Both the position numbers and the translations under genes were made by a program. DNA of 19,172 nt from an uncultured Clostridia bacterium. Lineage in GTDB: Bacteria > Bacillota > Clostridia > Christensenellales > CAG-138. Below are positions 1 to 6,726 of this stretch, piece after piece. Location of the stretch: assembly GCA_937913075.1 (NCBI GenBank), contig CALEPU010000189.1, forward strand, positions 1 through 19,172. The letters run 5' to 3'. The number at the start of each line of letters is the position of its first letter. The first letter of the stretch is position 1. Under the pieces are notes generated by a model that did no database searches, was not told the origin of the DNA, and was given only the letters and a program-made list of their open reading frames with translations.

Positions 1-2021
1 CCGTCATTCCAGTTCTGTACCGGACGGTAATAGCCTGTGATACGGCTGTATACTTCGGTCTTCTCGCCGCAGTCAGGGCATGTATATACCTCACCTGCGA
101 TATATCCGTGGTTCCTGCAGACTGAATATGTCGGAGACATAGTATAATAAGGCAGTCTGTAATTCTCCGCGATCTTGCGTACAAGCACCGACGCAGCCCT
201 CCAGTCAGGAAGCTTCTCTCCGAGGAAAGCATGGAATACGGTTCCTGAAGTATACAGTGTCTGAAGCTCATCCTGGATATCCAGTGCAGAGAACACATCT
301 TCAGTATATCCGACAGGCAGATGCGATGAATTGGTATAATAAGGAGTGCCGTTCTCATTTGCAGTAATGATATCAGGGAACTCTTCCTTATCATGCTTTG
401 CGAACCTGTAAGCTGTAGACTCTGCAGGAGTAGCCTCAAGGTTATACAGATCACCATACATCTCCTGATAATCTGAAAGACGCTCTCTCATATGATTCAG
501 TACATCAACAGCGAACTTCTGTCCTTTCTCAGATGTAAGGTCGCACCTTAACCACTTCGCATTGAGGCAGGCTTCATTCATGCCGTTAAGTCCGATAGTT
601 GAGAAATGATTGTCAAATGTTCCAAGGTAGCGCTTTGTATATGGATAAAGTCCTGACTCAAGCAGCGTTGTGATGACAGTCCTCTTAGTCTTAAGAGATG
701 CTGCTGAAATATCCATAAGGTGATCAAGCCTTGCATAGAAATCAGTCTCGTCAGTTGCCTGATAAGCAATTCTCGGCAGGTTGATTGTAACAACGCCGAT
801 TGAGCCCGTTGACTCGCCTGAGCCGAAGAAGCCGCTTGACTTTTTGCGAAGCTCGCGAAGGTCAAGGCGAAGACGGCAGCACATTGAGCGAACGTCGCTC
901 GGCTCCATATCAGAGTTGATGTAGTTGGAAAAATAAGGAGTACCATACTTGGCGGTCATCTCGAACAGAAGCTTGTTGTTTTCAGTTTCGCTCCAGTCAA
1001 AATCCCTGGTGATGGAATATGTCGGGATAGGATACTGGAATCCTCTTCCATTGGCATCGCCCTCTATCATTATCTCGAGGAAGGCCTTGTTTATCATATC
1101 CATTTCCTTTTTGCAGTCCTTATAGCAATAGTCCTGATCCTCTCCGCCAACTATGCAGGGAAGCTCAGCAAGGTCATCGGGAACTGTCCAATCCAGGGTT
1201 ATATTCGTAAACGGAGCCTGAGTTCCCCATCTTGAAGGAGTATTAACACCGAATACAAAAGTCTCTATAGCCTGCTTGACCTGACGATAACTTAGGTTAT
1301 CTGCTCTTACGAAGGGTGCAAGATAAGTGTCAAAAGATGAGAACGCCTGAGCACCGGCCCACTCATTCTGCATGATGCCAAGGAAGTTGACCATCTGGTT
1401 GCAGAGGGTGGAGAGGTGCTTTGCGGGAGAAGAGGTTATCTTGCCGGGCACGCCGGAGAGACCCTCCTCGATGAGCTGACGGAGCGACCAGCCGGCGCAA
1501 TAGCCGGTGAGCATGGAAAGATCGTGCAGATGGAATTCGCAGTTGCGGTGAGCGTTTGCTATCTCTTCATCGTAGACCTCGGAAAGCCAATAGTTTGCGG
1601 TGATAGCGCCGCTGTTGGAGAGTATGAGACCGCCGACGGAATAGGTAACGGTGCTGTTCTCCTTAACGCGCCAATCGGTGACGTTGACGTACTTGTTGAC
1701 CGTCTCCTTATAGTCAAGGTACGTGGAGCGCATCATACGCTCCTTCTCATGCTGCTTGCGGTAGAGTATGTAGGCCTTTGCGACGTCGGAATAGCCCGCC
1801 TGTATGAGCACGGCCTCGACGCTGTCCTGAATGTCCTCGACGGAGATGAGATCGTCCTTTATTTTGGGCTCGAAATTTGCGGTGACCTTGAGAGCCAGAA
1901 AGTCGATCATATCCTGATTGTAGTTGTGCTTCTCCGCATCGAAGGCGAGGCGGATCGCGTTGGAGATCTTGCCGAGATCGAAATCTACCTCGGCGTTGTT
2001 CCTTTTGCGAACTCTGTACAT
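1..2021 (-). CDS. nrdD: Anaerobic (class III) ribonucleoside-triphosphate reductase, 3' end cut by window edge
   Basis: Reduces ribonucleoside triphosphates to deoxyribonucleotides under anoxic conditions by glycyl-radical chemistry in the cytoplasm; it needs the NrdG activase, not seen here. Translated from ATG 2021 (ribosome binding site GGAGGGG at 2028-2034) it gives 673 codons before the edge. Residues 1-95 are an ATP-cone (start MYRVRKRNNAEVDFDLGKIS). The core carries NEWAGAQAFSSFDT, the Cys pair MCCRLRLD (C381/C382, thiyl-radical region) and SSGFFGSGESTGSIG. The C-terminus has a CxxH...CPDC zinc ribbon followed by SRITGYYRPVQNWND, whose Gly is the expected radical site, so only a short tail is missing. 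Codon choice differs sharply between the N-terminal ~200 codons (no TCA, CTA or TTA) and the rest (several TCA, CTA, AGA), see findings. Identity is very secure. Confidence 0.97.
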   Translation of the reverse strand, partial: MYRVRKRNNAEVDFDLGKISNAIRLAFDAEKHNYNQDMIDFLALKVTANFEPKIKDDLISVEDIQDSVEAVLIQAGYSDVAKAYILYRKQHEKERMMRSTYLDYKETVNKYVNVTDWRVKENSTVTYSVGGLILSNSGAITANYWLSEVYDEEIANAHRNCEFHLHDLSMLTGYCAGWSLRQLIEEGLSGVPGKITSSPAKHLSTLCNQMVNFLGIMQNEWAGAQAFSSFDTYLAPFVRADNLSYRQVKQAIETFVFGVNTPSRWGTQAPFTNITLDWTVPDDLAELPCIVGGEDQDYCYKDCKKEMDMINKAFLEIMIEGDANGRGFQYPIPTYSITRDFDWSETENNKLLFEMTAKYGTPYFSNYINSDMEPSDVRSMCCRLRLDLRELRKKSSGFFGSGESTGSIGVVTINLPRIAYQATDETDFYARLDHLMDISAASLKTKRTVITTLLESGLYPYTKRYLGTFDNHFSTIGLNGMNEACLNAKWLRCDLTSEKGQKFAVDVLNHMRERLSDYQEMYGDLYNLEATPAESTAYRFAKHDKEEFPDIITANENGTPYYTNSSHLPVGYTEDVFSALDIQDELQTLYTSGTVFHAFLGEKLPDWRAASVLVRKIAENYRLPYYTMSPTYSVCRNHGYIAGEVYTCPDCGEKTEVYSRITGYYRPVQNWND

Positions 2022-2050
2022 GGTTTTCCCCTCCGTTTTTTATAGGTTAG

Positions 2051-2073
2051 AAAAGCGAGCTTATTTAGCCCGC
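2051..2073 (-). terminator. Leader hairpin with short U-tract, attenuator-like
   Basis: In the nrdD leader, between the -10 and the start codon, the minus strand reads GCGGGCT, loop AAATA, AGCTCGC (7 pairs including one G-U, 2055-2073) followed directly by TTTT (2051-2054). It has the shape of a small intrinsic terminator beginning about 11 nt after the expected transcription start. It could be an attenuator or simply a 5' stabilising hairpin; no alternative antiterminator fold was identified. Confidence 0.4.
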
Positions 2074-2090
2074 AAAACTCTCTTAATATC

Positions 2091-2119
2091 ATTATAGCAC
2101 CGCATATAGCGCCCGTCAA
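2091..2119 (-). promoter_or_regulatory. Sigma-A promoter of nrdD
   Basis: On the minus strand TTGACG (2119-2114), a 17-bp spacer and a perfect TATAAT (2096-2091) precede nrdD. Transcription should start near 2084, giving a leader of about 63 nt. The match to consensus and the correct spacing make this convincing. Confidence 0.85.
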
Positions 2120-2126
2120 TAGCCAA

Positions 2127-2142
2127 ACACAATATTTTGTGC
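2127..2142. promoter_or_regulatory. NrdR box 1 (promoter-proximal)
   Basis: ACACAATATTTTGTGC matches the NrdR consensus acaCwAtATaTwGtGt closely. It ends 7 bp upstream of the nrdD -35 element. NrdR is the ATP-cone repressor of ribonucleotide reductase genes and normally binds two such boxes. Confidence 0.8.
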
Positions 2143-2158
2143 ATATATTTTTGTTTCG

Positions 2159-2174
2159 GCACTACATATAGTTG
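2159..2174. promoter_or_regulatory. NrdR box 2 (promoter-distal)
   Basis: GCACTACATATAGTTG keeps the CTAcATATAG core of the NrdR consensus with four mismatches, mostly at the edges. Its start is 32 bp from the start of box 1, that is three helical turns, which is the spacing known for paired NrdR sites. The spacing is what makes the weaker box credible. Confidence 0.75.
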
Positions 2175-2195
2175 TCGGACGACTGTGCAGACACA

Positions 2196-2214
2196 AGTGG
2201 AAAAATTATCCACA
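2196..2214. promoter_or_regulatory. Inverted pair of DnaA-box-like sites
   Basis: TTATCCACA at 2206-2214 is a perfect consensus DnaA box. One base away on the opposite strand 2204-2196 reads TTTTCCACT, one mismatch from TTWTNCACA. DnaA regulates ribonucleotide reductase genes in some bacteria, so a role at nrdD about 80 bp downstream is possible. A single 9-mer also occurs by chance; binding is inferred. Confidence 0.4.
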
Positions 2215-2242
2215 GCCTGTTGATAATCGCTCCGTCCGAGGC

Positions 2243-2267
2243 CTGACGGGGTCCCTGACCCCGTCAG
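2243..2267 (-). terminator. Strong hairpin at the end of the marR-ABC-ABC operon
   Basis: Perfect 11-bp inverted repeat: CTGACGGGGTC at 2243-2253, 3-nt loop, GACCCCGTCAG at 2257-2267. The TGA stop codon of the last transporter gene (2266-2264) is inside the 5' arm. No U-tract follows on the minus strand, so it may act as a transcript 3'-end barrier or a weak terminator rather than a classical intrinsic terminator. Confidence 0.6.
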
Positions 2268-4198
2268 CTCAACTCGAACGCGCCCGTATAGAGGCTGTAA
2301 TACCTGCCGCGCTTGGCGATAAGCTCGCGATGGTCTCCGCGCTCGATTATACTGCCCTGCTCCAGCACCATTATGGCGTTGGAGTTGCGTACCGTAGAGA
2401 GACGGTGGGCTATAACGAACACGGTGCGTCCGTTCATCAGCTCATCCATGCCGCGCTCGATAAGCGCCTCCGTCCTTGTATCGATGGAGCTTGTAGCTTC
2501 ATCCAATATGAGCACGGGCGGGTCGGCGACGGCGGCTCTTGCTATTGCAAGGAGCTGGCGCTGCCCCTGCGAAAGGTTCTCGCCGTCGTCAACTATCATA
2601 GTGTCGTAACCCTGGGGCAGGTGCATTATGAAGGAGTGGGCGTTGGCAAGCCTTGCCGCATGCTCGACCTCGTCGTCGGTCGCGTCCTTTTTGCCATACC
2701 TTATGTTCTCGCGGACGGTGCCGGTGAACAGGTGTGTATCCTGCAAGACCATTGCAAGCGAGCGCCGCAGGTCGTCCTTCCTGATATCGCGCACGTTGAA
2801 GCCGTCGTAGGTTATCTCGCCCTCGTCTATATCGTAGAAGCGGTTTATCAGGTTTGTGACAGTCGTTTTGCCTGCGCCGGTCGAGCCGACGAACGCTATC
2901 TTCTGCCCGGGCTTCGCGTAGAGGCTGACGTTGTTAAGCACCGTCTTCTTGCCGTCGTAGCTGAATGTGACGTTGTTGAAGCGAACGTCTCCTGCGACCC
3001 TCGTAAGGCTGCCGTCCTCGGTCTTCCAAGCCCATACGTCCGTGCGCTCTTTGCACTCGCAAAGCTGCCCGTCAACGTATTTTGCGTTGACGAGACGGAC
3101 GGTCCCCTCGTCGACCTCGGGCTTTTCGTCAATGAGAGCGAATATGCGCTCCGCACCGGCAAGCGCCGCAAGTATCGAGTTGAACTGCTGGCTGACCATC
3201 GTTATAGGCTGGGCGAAGTTACGCGTGTATTGCAGGAAGGTGATGAGCTCGCCTATCGTGAGCGATATCAGCGCGGGATAATTGCCCGTCTTCGCCGCGA
3301 CAGCCATCATGGTGCCCAAGAGCGCAGTTATGGCGTACTGTATGTAGCTGAGGTTGCCCATTATGGGCATCAGAATGCTCGCCCAGGTATTGGCGCCCGC
3401 CTCCGCGCGGCGCAGGTCGTCGTTGAGCTTGGCAAAGTCATTGTTTATGCGCTCCTCACGGCAGAAGACCTTGACGACCTTTTGCCCCTCGGTCATCTCC
3501 TCGATGTATCCGTTTGCAACGCCCAGCGCCTGCTGACGCTTTTTGTAGAACGCGCCGGACTTTTTGCCGAGCGTTTTTACAACGAGTATCATCAGCACCA
3601 GCATCACCACGGTGATGAGCGTCAGCGCGGGGCTCAAGATCACCATCATAACGAAAACGCTCACTATGCGGAACAGACTGTTGATAAGGTTGGGTATGCT
3701 CTGCCCGAGCATCTCGCGCATACTGTCGGTGTCGTTGGTGTAGCGGCTCATTATTTCGCCGTGGGTGTGCGAGTCGAAATATTTGAGGGGCAGCTTCTCC
3801 ATAGCCTTGAACATATCCTTGCGTATGTCGAGCATAACGCCCGTGGATACGTTGACCATCAGGCGGCTGTGGATATAGATGCACACCGCGCCGATAAGGT
3901 AAACCGCCGCCATCCTTATTATGGCGAGGGTGAAGCCGTGCCAAAGCTCCTGCGTCGCGCCCTCCTTTACCATGGGCGTAATGTGGTCGTCGATAATGGT
4001 CCTTAGCTGCGCCGTGCCGTATACGTTGGCCCCCGCAGCGGCTATAATGCAGACCACGACTATCAGGAGTATAGGCAGATAGCGTTTAAAATAGGTTATA
4101 AGCCTTGTAAAGGTACCCTTTGCGTTCTTGGGCTTTGCAAACTTGGGACCGCCCCTTGCGCCGGGACCCCTCATCTCGCGTGCAGTTTCCTTTGCCAT
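2264..4198 (-). CDS. ABC exporter half-transporter, catalytic-site subunit (heterodimeric type)
   Basis: 644-residue half-transporter of the multidrug-exporter class: membrane domain about residues 40-330 (six predicted helices) and an ATPase domain from about 400. Visible motifs: Walker A GSTGAGKTT (438-446), Q-loop Q486, signature LSQGQ (542-546), Walker B VLILDEATSSID with catalytic Glu567, H-loop His598. Walker A/B and His are canonical, but the signature is LSQGQ instead of LSGGQ. This is the classical pattern of the canonical subunit in heterodimeric exporters such as TM287/288, BmrCD and LmrCD, whose altered signature faces the degenerate site of the partner. The N-terminal 30 residues are a Gly/Pro/Lys-rich cytoplasmic tail. 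The start overlaps the stop of the upstream partner gene by one base (TAATG), so translation is probably coupled. An insert of about 35 residues (Cys-containing, near 370-400) precedes the ATPase domain. Substrate unknown. Confidence 0.95.
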   Translation of the reverse strand: MAKETAREMRGPGARGGPKFAKPKNAKGTFTRLITYFKRYLPILLIVVVCIIAAAGANVYGTAQLRTIIDDHITPMVKEGATQELWHGFTLAIIRMAAVYLIGAVCIYIHSRLMVNVSTGVMLDIRKDMFKAMEKLPLKYFDSHTHGEIMSRYTNDTDSMREMLGQSIPNLINSLFRIVSVFVMMVILSPALTLITVVMLVLMILVVKTLGKKSGAFYKKRQQALGVANGYIEEMTEGQKVVKVFCREERINNDFAKLNDDLRRAEAGANTWASILMPIMGNLSYIQYAITALLGTMMAVAAKTGNYPALISLTIGELITFLQYTRNFAQPITMVSQQFNSILAALAGAERIFALIDEKPEVDEGTVRLVNAKYVDGQLCECKERTDVWAWKTEDGSLTRVAGDVRFNNVTFSYDGKKTVLNNVSLYAKPGQKIAFVGSTGAGKTTVTNLINRFYDIDEGEITYDGFNVRDIRKDDLRRSLAMVLQDTHLFTGTVRENIRYGKKDATDDEVEHAARLANAHSFIMHLPQGYDTMIVDDGENLSQGQRQLLAIARAAVADPPVLILDEATSSIDTRTEALIERGMDELMNGRTVFVIAHRLSTVRNSNAIMVLEQGSIIERGDHRELIAKRGRYYSLYTGAFELS

Positions 4199-5934
4199 TA
4201 TTCCTCACCGCCCTTCATCTGAGACTCATATACCTCGCGGTAGATATCGTTGGTTTCAAGCAGCCTTTGCGGGGTATCGAAGGCGACGAGCCTGCCGTCG
4301 TCAAGCACCATTACCCTGTCCGCATCCATTACGGATGCTATGCGCTGCGCTATTATAAACGCAGTGGTGCCGGCAAGCTCGGATTTGAGCGCCCTCCTTA
4401 TCGCGGCGTCCGTCGCGGTATCGCAGGCAGAGGTAGAGTCGTCGAGTATTACGACCTTGGGGCTTTTGAGCAGTGCCCTTGCTATGCAGAGACGCTGCTT
4501 TTGCCCGCCGGATACGTTCACGCCGCCCTGTCCGAGGTCGGTCTTATAGCCGTCGGGGAAGCTCATTATAAAGTCGTGCGCGCTCGCGGCTTTTGCCGCC
4601 GCCTCGAGCTCTTCCTGCGTTGCTTCCTCGTTGCCCCAGCGAAGATTTTCCTCAATGGTGCCGCTGAACAAAAGGTTGGTCTGCAATACCATTGCAACGG
4701 AGGAACGCAGAGCGTCGAGCTTATAATCCTTTACGTCCCTGCCGCCGACCTTAACGCTGCCGGAGAGCACGTCGTAAAGCCTTGGAATTAGCTGCACAAG
4801 AGTCGTCTTTGCCGAGCCCGTGCCGCCGATAACGCCTATCGTCTCGCCGGAATTCACCTTAAAGCTCACGTCCGTCAGAGTCAGGTTGTCGGGGTTTTTG
4901 CTGTAAGAGAAGTTGACGTGATCGAACTCGACGCTGCCGTCCGCAACCTGAAGCTGCGGGTCCGCGTCATCGTCCGAGATGTCTGTTTTCTCGTCGAGTA
5001 TCTCTGCAATGCGCTTTTGCGAAGCCCTTGTTATGATGAAGCTTATGAACACCATCGAGAGCATCATAACGCTTGAAAGGATCTGACCGATGTAAGCGAG
5101 GAAGCCGGAAAGATCGCCTATCTTCATCTGACCGCCGACGATGAGCTTGCCGCCGAAGTAGCATACGGCGACCATCGCGGCGTAGAATATGAGCTGGGAT
5201 ATGGGGTTGTTCCATATAACGATGCGCTCGGCCGCGGTCTGCGCCTTGCGCAGCGCAGTTGCGCTCTCCTCAAAGCTCACGGTCTCGTCATCTCCCTTGA
5301 CGAACGCCTTTACAACGCGGATGGCAATAAGGTTTTCCTGAACACGGGCGTTCATAAGGTCCATCTTTTGGAGCATCTTCTCAAAGAAGGGATGAGCCTT
5401 TATCATGATGGTCAGCATTATTGCCGCGAGCAGGGGTATTGTCACCGCGAAAACTATGGAAAGCCGCGCGTTCACCGCCACGGCAAAGCAGAAGGCGGTG
5501 ATCATAATAATGAAATTGCGGACGGTCATCCTGATCAGCATTGTAAACAGGTTTTGAATGTTCACAACGTCCGTCGTGAGCCTTGTCACAATGCTCGCCG
5601 AGGAGAATTTGTCCACGTTGGCAAAGGAAAAATCCTGCACCTTGCGAAAAAGCATATTGCGCAGGTTTGCGGCAAAGCCCGTGCCGGCGACCGCCGCGAG
5701 CCTCGCGCATAATGCCCCCGATATAAGTGCAAACAGCGCCATCAAAAGCATCAGACCACCGTATTTTAATATAACGGCAAGCTGCGGATCGGGTACGTCG
5801 ATACCCTCGTTTATAAGCTTGGTCATATAAAAGGGTATCATTATTTCAAGCACGCCCTCGATTATTATCATCAGCGAAGCGCCAAGGGATTGCTTTTCGT
5901 AGCCGCGCACGGCAGGCAGCAGTTTTTTAAACAT
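4198..5934 (-). CDS. ABC exporter half-transporter, degenerate-site subunit (heterodimeric type)
   Basis: 578-residue half-transporter; membrane domain about residues 15-300, ATPase domain from about 335. Walker A is GGTGSAKTT (370-378; Ala375 replaces the usual last Gly), Q-loop Q418, canonical signature VSGGQ (474-478), Walker B VVILDDSTSACD with Asp499 in place of the catalytic Glu, and Gln530 in place of the H-loop His (IIAQRI). Asp-for-Glu and Gln-for-His together mark the non-hydrolytic site of heterodimeric exporters. It therefore pairs with the neighbouring gene downstream, whose signature is altered in the complementary way. Its ATG overlaps the end of the marR gene by 8 bp. By context it is likely an efflux pump controlled by that MarR protein; the substrate cannot be read from the sequence. 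Confidence 0.95.
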   Translation of the reverse strand: MFKKLLPAVRGYEKQSLGASLMIIIEGVLEIMIPFYMTKLINEGIDVPDPQLAVILKYGGLMLLMALFALISGALCARLAAVAGTGFAANLRNMLFRKVQDFSFANVDKFSSASIVTRLTTDVVNIQNLFTMLIRMTVRNFIIMITAFCFAVAVNARLSIVFAVTIPLLAAIMLTIMIKAHPFFEKMLQKMDLMNARVQENLIAIRVVKAFVKGDDETVSFEESATALRKAQTAAERIVIWNNPISQLIFYAAMVAVCYFGGKLIVGGQMKIGDLSGFLAYIGQILSSVMMLSMVFISFIITRASQKRIAEILDEKTDISDDDADPQLQVADGSVEFDHVNFSYSKNPDNLTLTDVSFKVNSGETIGVIGGTGSAKTTLVQLIPRLYDVLSGSVKVGGRDVKDYKLDALRSSVAMVLQTNLLFSGTIEENLRWGNEEATQEELEAAAKAASAHDFIMSFPDGYKTDLGQGGVNVSGGQKQRLCIARALLKSPKVVILDDSTSACDTATDAAIRRALKSELAGTTAFIIAQRIASVMDADRVMVLDDGRLVAFDTPQRLLETNDIYREVYESQMKGGEE

Positions 5935-6418
5935 CGGCGCCCCCCTTCCCGGAGTCGAGCAGCTTGCAAAGCTCCATGTTGTTCATTGCGCCGGTGTCGG
6001 CGGACTCCATATTCTCAATGAGCCTTTTCAAAAGAGTATAAAGCTCCGCCTGCTCGCCTTCCGTCATGCCTGCAAGCATGCGCTCTTCAAGCCCGTCAAA
6101 GACGAGCCTGCAATCCCGCGCCGCCGCAGCGCCTATCTCGGTGATCCTAAGACTGTTCGCCCTAAGATTTCCCTGCACCGCATCCCGGGTCACGTGCCCC
6201 GCCGCCTCCATACGCTTTATGCTCTGTGCGACGGAAGCCGGACTTACGCCCATCTCCTCTGCCACCTCCGCCTGATTGCAGCCCTCGTGAGCCGCGATGA
6301 ATTCAAGCATTCGCATCTGCGCGGGCGGTATCAGCTCCGCACCCTGCGTGCGCAAATGATAGCGCATCAACAGCTCGATGCGGTGCAGCATCCTGCCCAC
6401 ACGCCGTTTTCCTTCCAT
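5927..6418 (-). CDS. MarR-family transcriptional regulator
   Basis: 163-residue winged-helix protein: N-terminal dimerisation helices (MLHRIELLMRYHLR), helix-turn-helix at about 47-70 (CNQAEVAEEMGVSPASVAQ), wing around VTRDAVQGNLRANSLRIT (76-93), C-terminal dimerisation helices. MarR proteins usually repress their own operon and release DNA when bound by a toxic or signalling ligand. Start ATG 6418 has AGGAGG at 6426-6431, 7 nt away. It is first in an operon with two ABC exporter genes (8-bp overlap with the next), which is the usual layout for self-controlled drug efflux. A palindromic candidate operator sits in its promoter region. The ligand is unknown. Confidence 0.93.
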   Translation of the reverse strand: MEGKRRVGRMLHRIELLMRYHLRTQGAELIPPAQMRMLEFIAAHEGCNQAEVAEEMGVSPASVAQSIKRMEAAGHVTRDAVQGNLRANSLRITEIGAAAARDCRLVFDGLEERMLAGMTEGEQAELYTLLKRLIENMESADTGAMNNMELCKLLDSGKGGADV

Positions 6419-6459
6419 TAATATACCTCCTGCCCCAAAGGGCGCATTATTTACAGAAC

Positions 6460-6481
6460 AACAGTTAAGCGGTTAATTGTT
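6460..6481. promoter_or_regulatory. Candidate MarR operator
   Basis: Inverted repeat AACAGTTAA (6460-6468), 4-bp spacer, TTAATTGTT (6473-6481), one mismatch between 9-bp arms. The half-element GTTAAGCG also occurs twice as a direct repeat (6464-6471, 6479-6486). It lies 12 bp downstream of the marR -10, over the expected transcription start, where a repressor would block transcription. Size and symmetry fit MarR operators; binding is inferred. Confidence 0.6.
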
Positions 6482-6492
6482 AAGCGATTGAT

Positions 6493-6521
6493 ATTTTATC
6501 CCCGCGCTTTGCTGTTGTCAA
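6493..6521 (-). promoter_or_regulatory. Sigma-A promoter of the marR-ABC-ABC operon
   Basis: Minus strand: perfect TTGACA (6521-6516), 17-bp spacer, TAAAAT (6498-6493). Transcription should start near 6486, inside the candidate operator, giving a leader of about 67 nt with a strong AGGAGG before marR. Confidence 0.85.
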
Positions 6522-6671
6522 TATGAAGTGCCTTTCATTTAGAAGTATATTATTCTCTCCGATTTTCTTTTCAGGCAAACTCCGACTTTTTTTTCTGCCG
6601 CGGAGCGACCTTGCTTTCATACTCCCCGCGCTATACTGCGTACATGGGGTTTCCCCCAAGGGAGGCTGAGC
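6522..6671 (+). other. Intergenic region upstream of spoIIGA; promoter not resolved
   Basis: This divergent region must hold the spoIIGA promoter, expected to be Spo0A-dependent. I see only weak candidates: TTGCTT (6611-6616) with TATACT (6632-6637) at a short 15-bp spacing, and TTGTCA (6515-6520) with TATTAT far downstream. No clear TGTCGAA-type 0A box is visible. A T8 run occurs near 6588-6595. TGGGG, TTTC, CCCCA (about 6644-6657) can form a small hairpin just before the leader-ORF ribosome binding site. Confidence 0.3.
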
Positions 6672-6704
6672 ATGAAGAGCGTATGCTGTTTTATCTCCGG
6701 GTAA
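6672..6704 (+). CDS. Ten-codon leader ORF upstream of spoIIGA (putative)
   Basis: AAGGGAGG (6658-6665) lies 6 nt before ATG 6672, the best ribosome binding site in this interval, and opens a reading frame for MKSVCCFISG ending at TAA 6702-6704. It stops 22 nt before the spoIIGA start, which itself has no recognisable ribosome binding site. It is in a different frame from spoIIGA. It may be a translated leader that feeds ribosomes to spoIIGA, or a chance ORF; no homology can be judged at this length. Confidence 0.35.
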   Translation: MKSVCCFISG

Positions 6705-6726
6705 GAATGCCCGCCCGGCGACAGAA

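Noticed and set aside
1416..2045. Plus-strand open frame antisense to nrdD
   Set aside because: Shadow of the nrdD codon bias, same register; useful only as evidence of where the bias stops.
2330..4006. Plus-strand open frame of 558 codons across the ABC exporter gene
   Set aside because: The minus strand encodes all canonical ABC motifs; the plus translation shows no recognisable domain.
6611..6637. TTGCTT/TATACT as the spoIIGA promoter
   Set aside because: Spacing of 15 bp is too short for a confident call, and no Spo0A box accompanies it; left as a weak candidate only.
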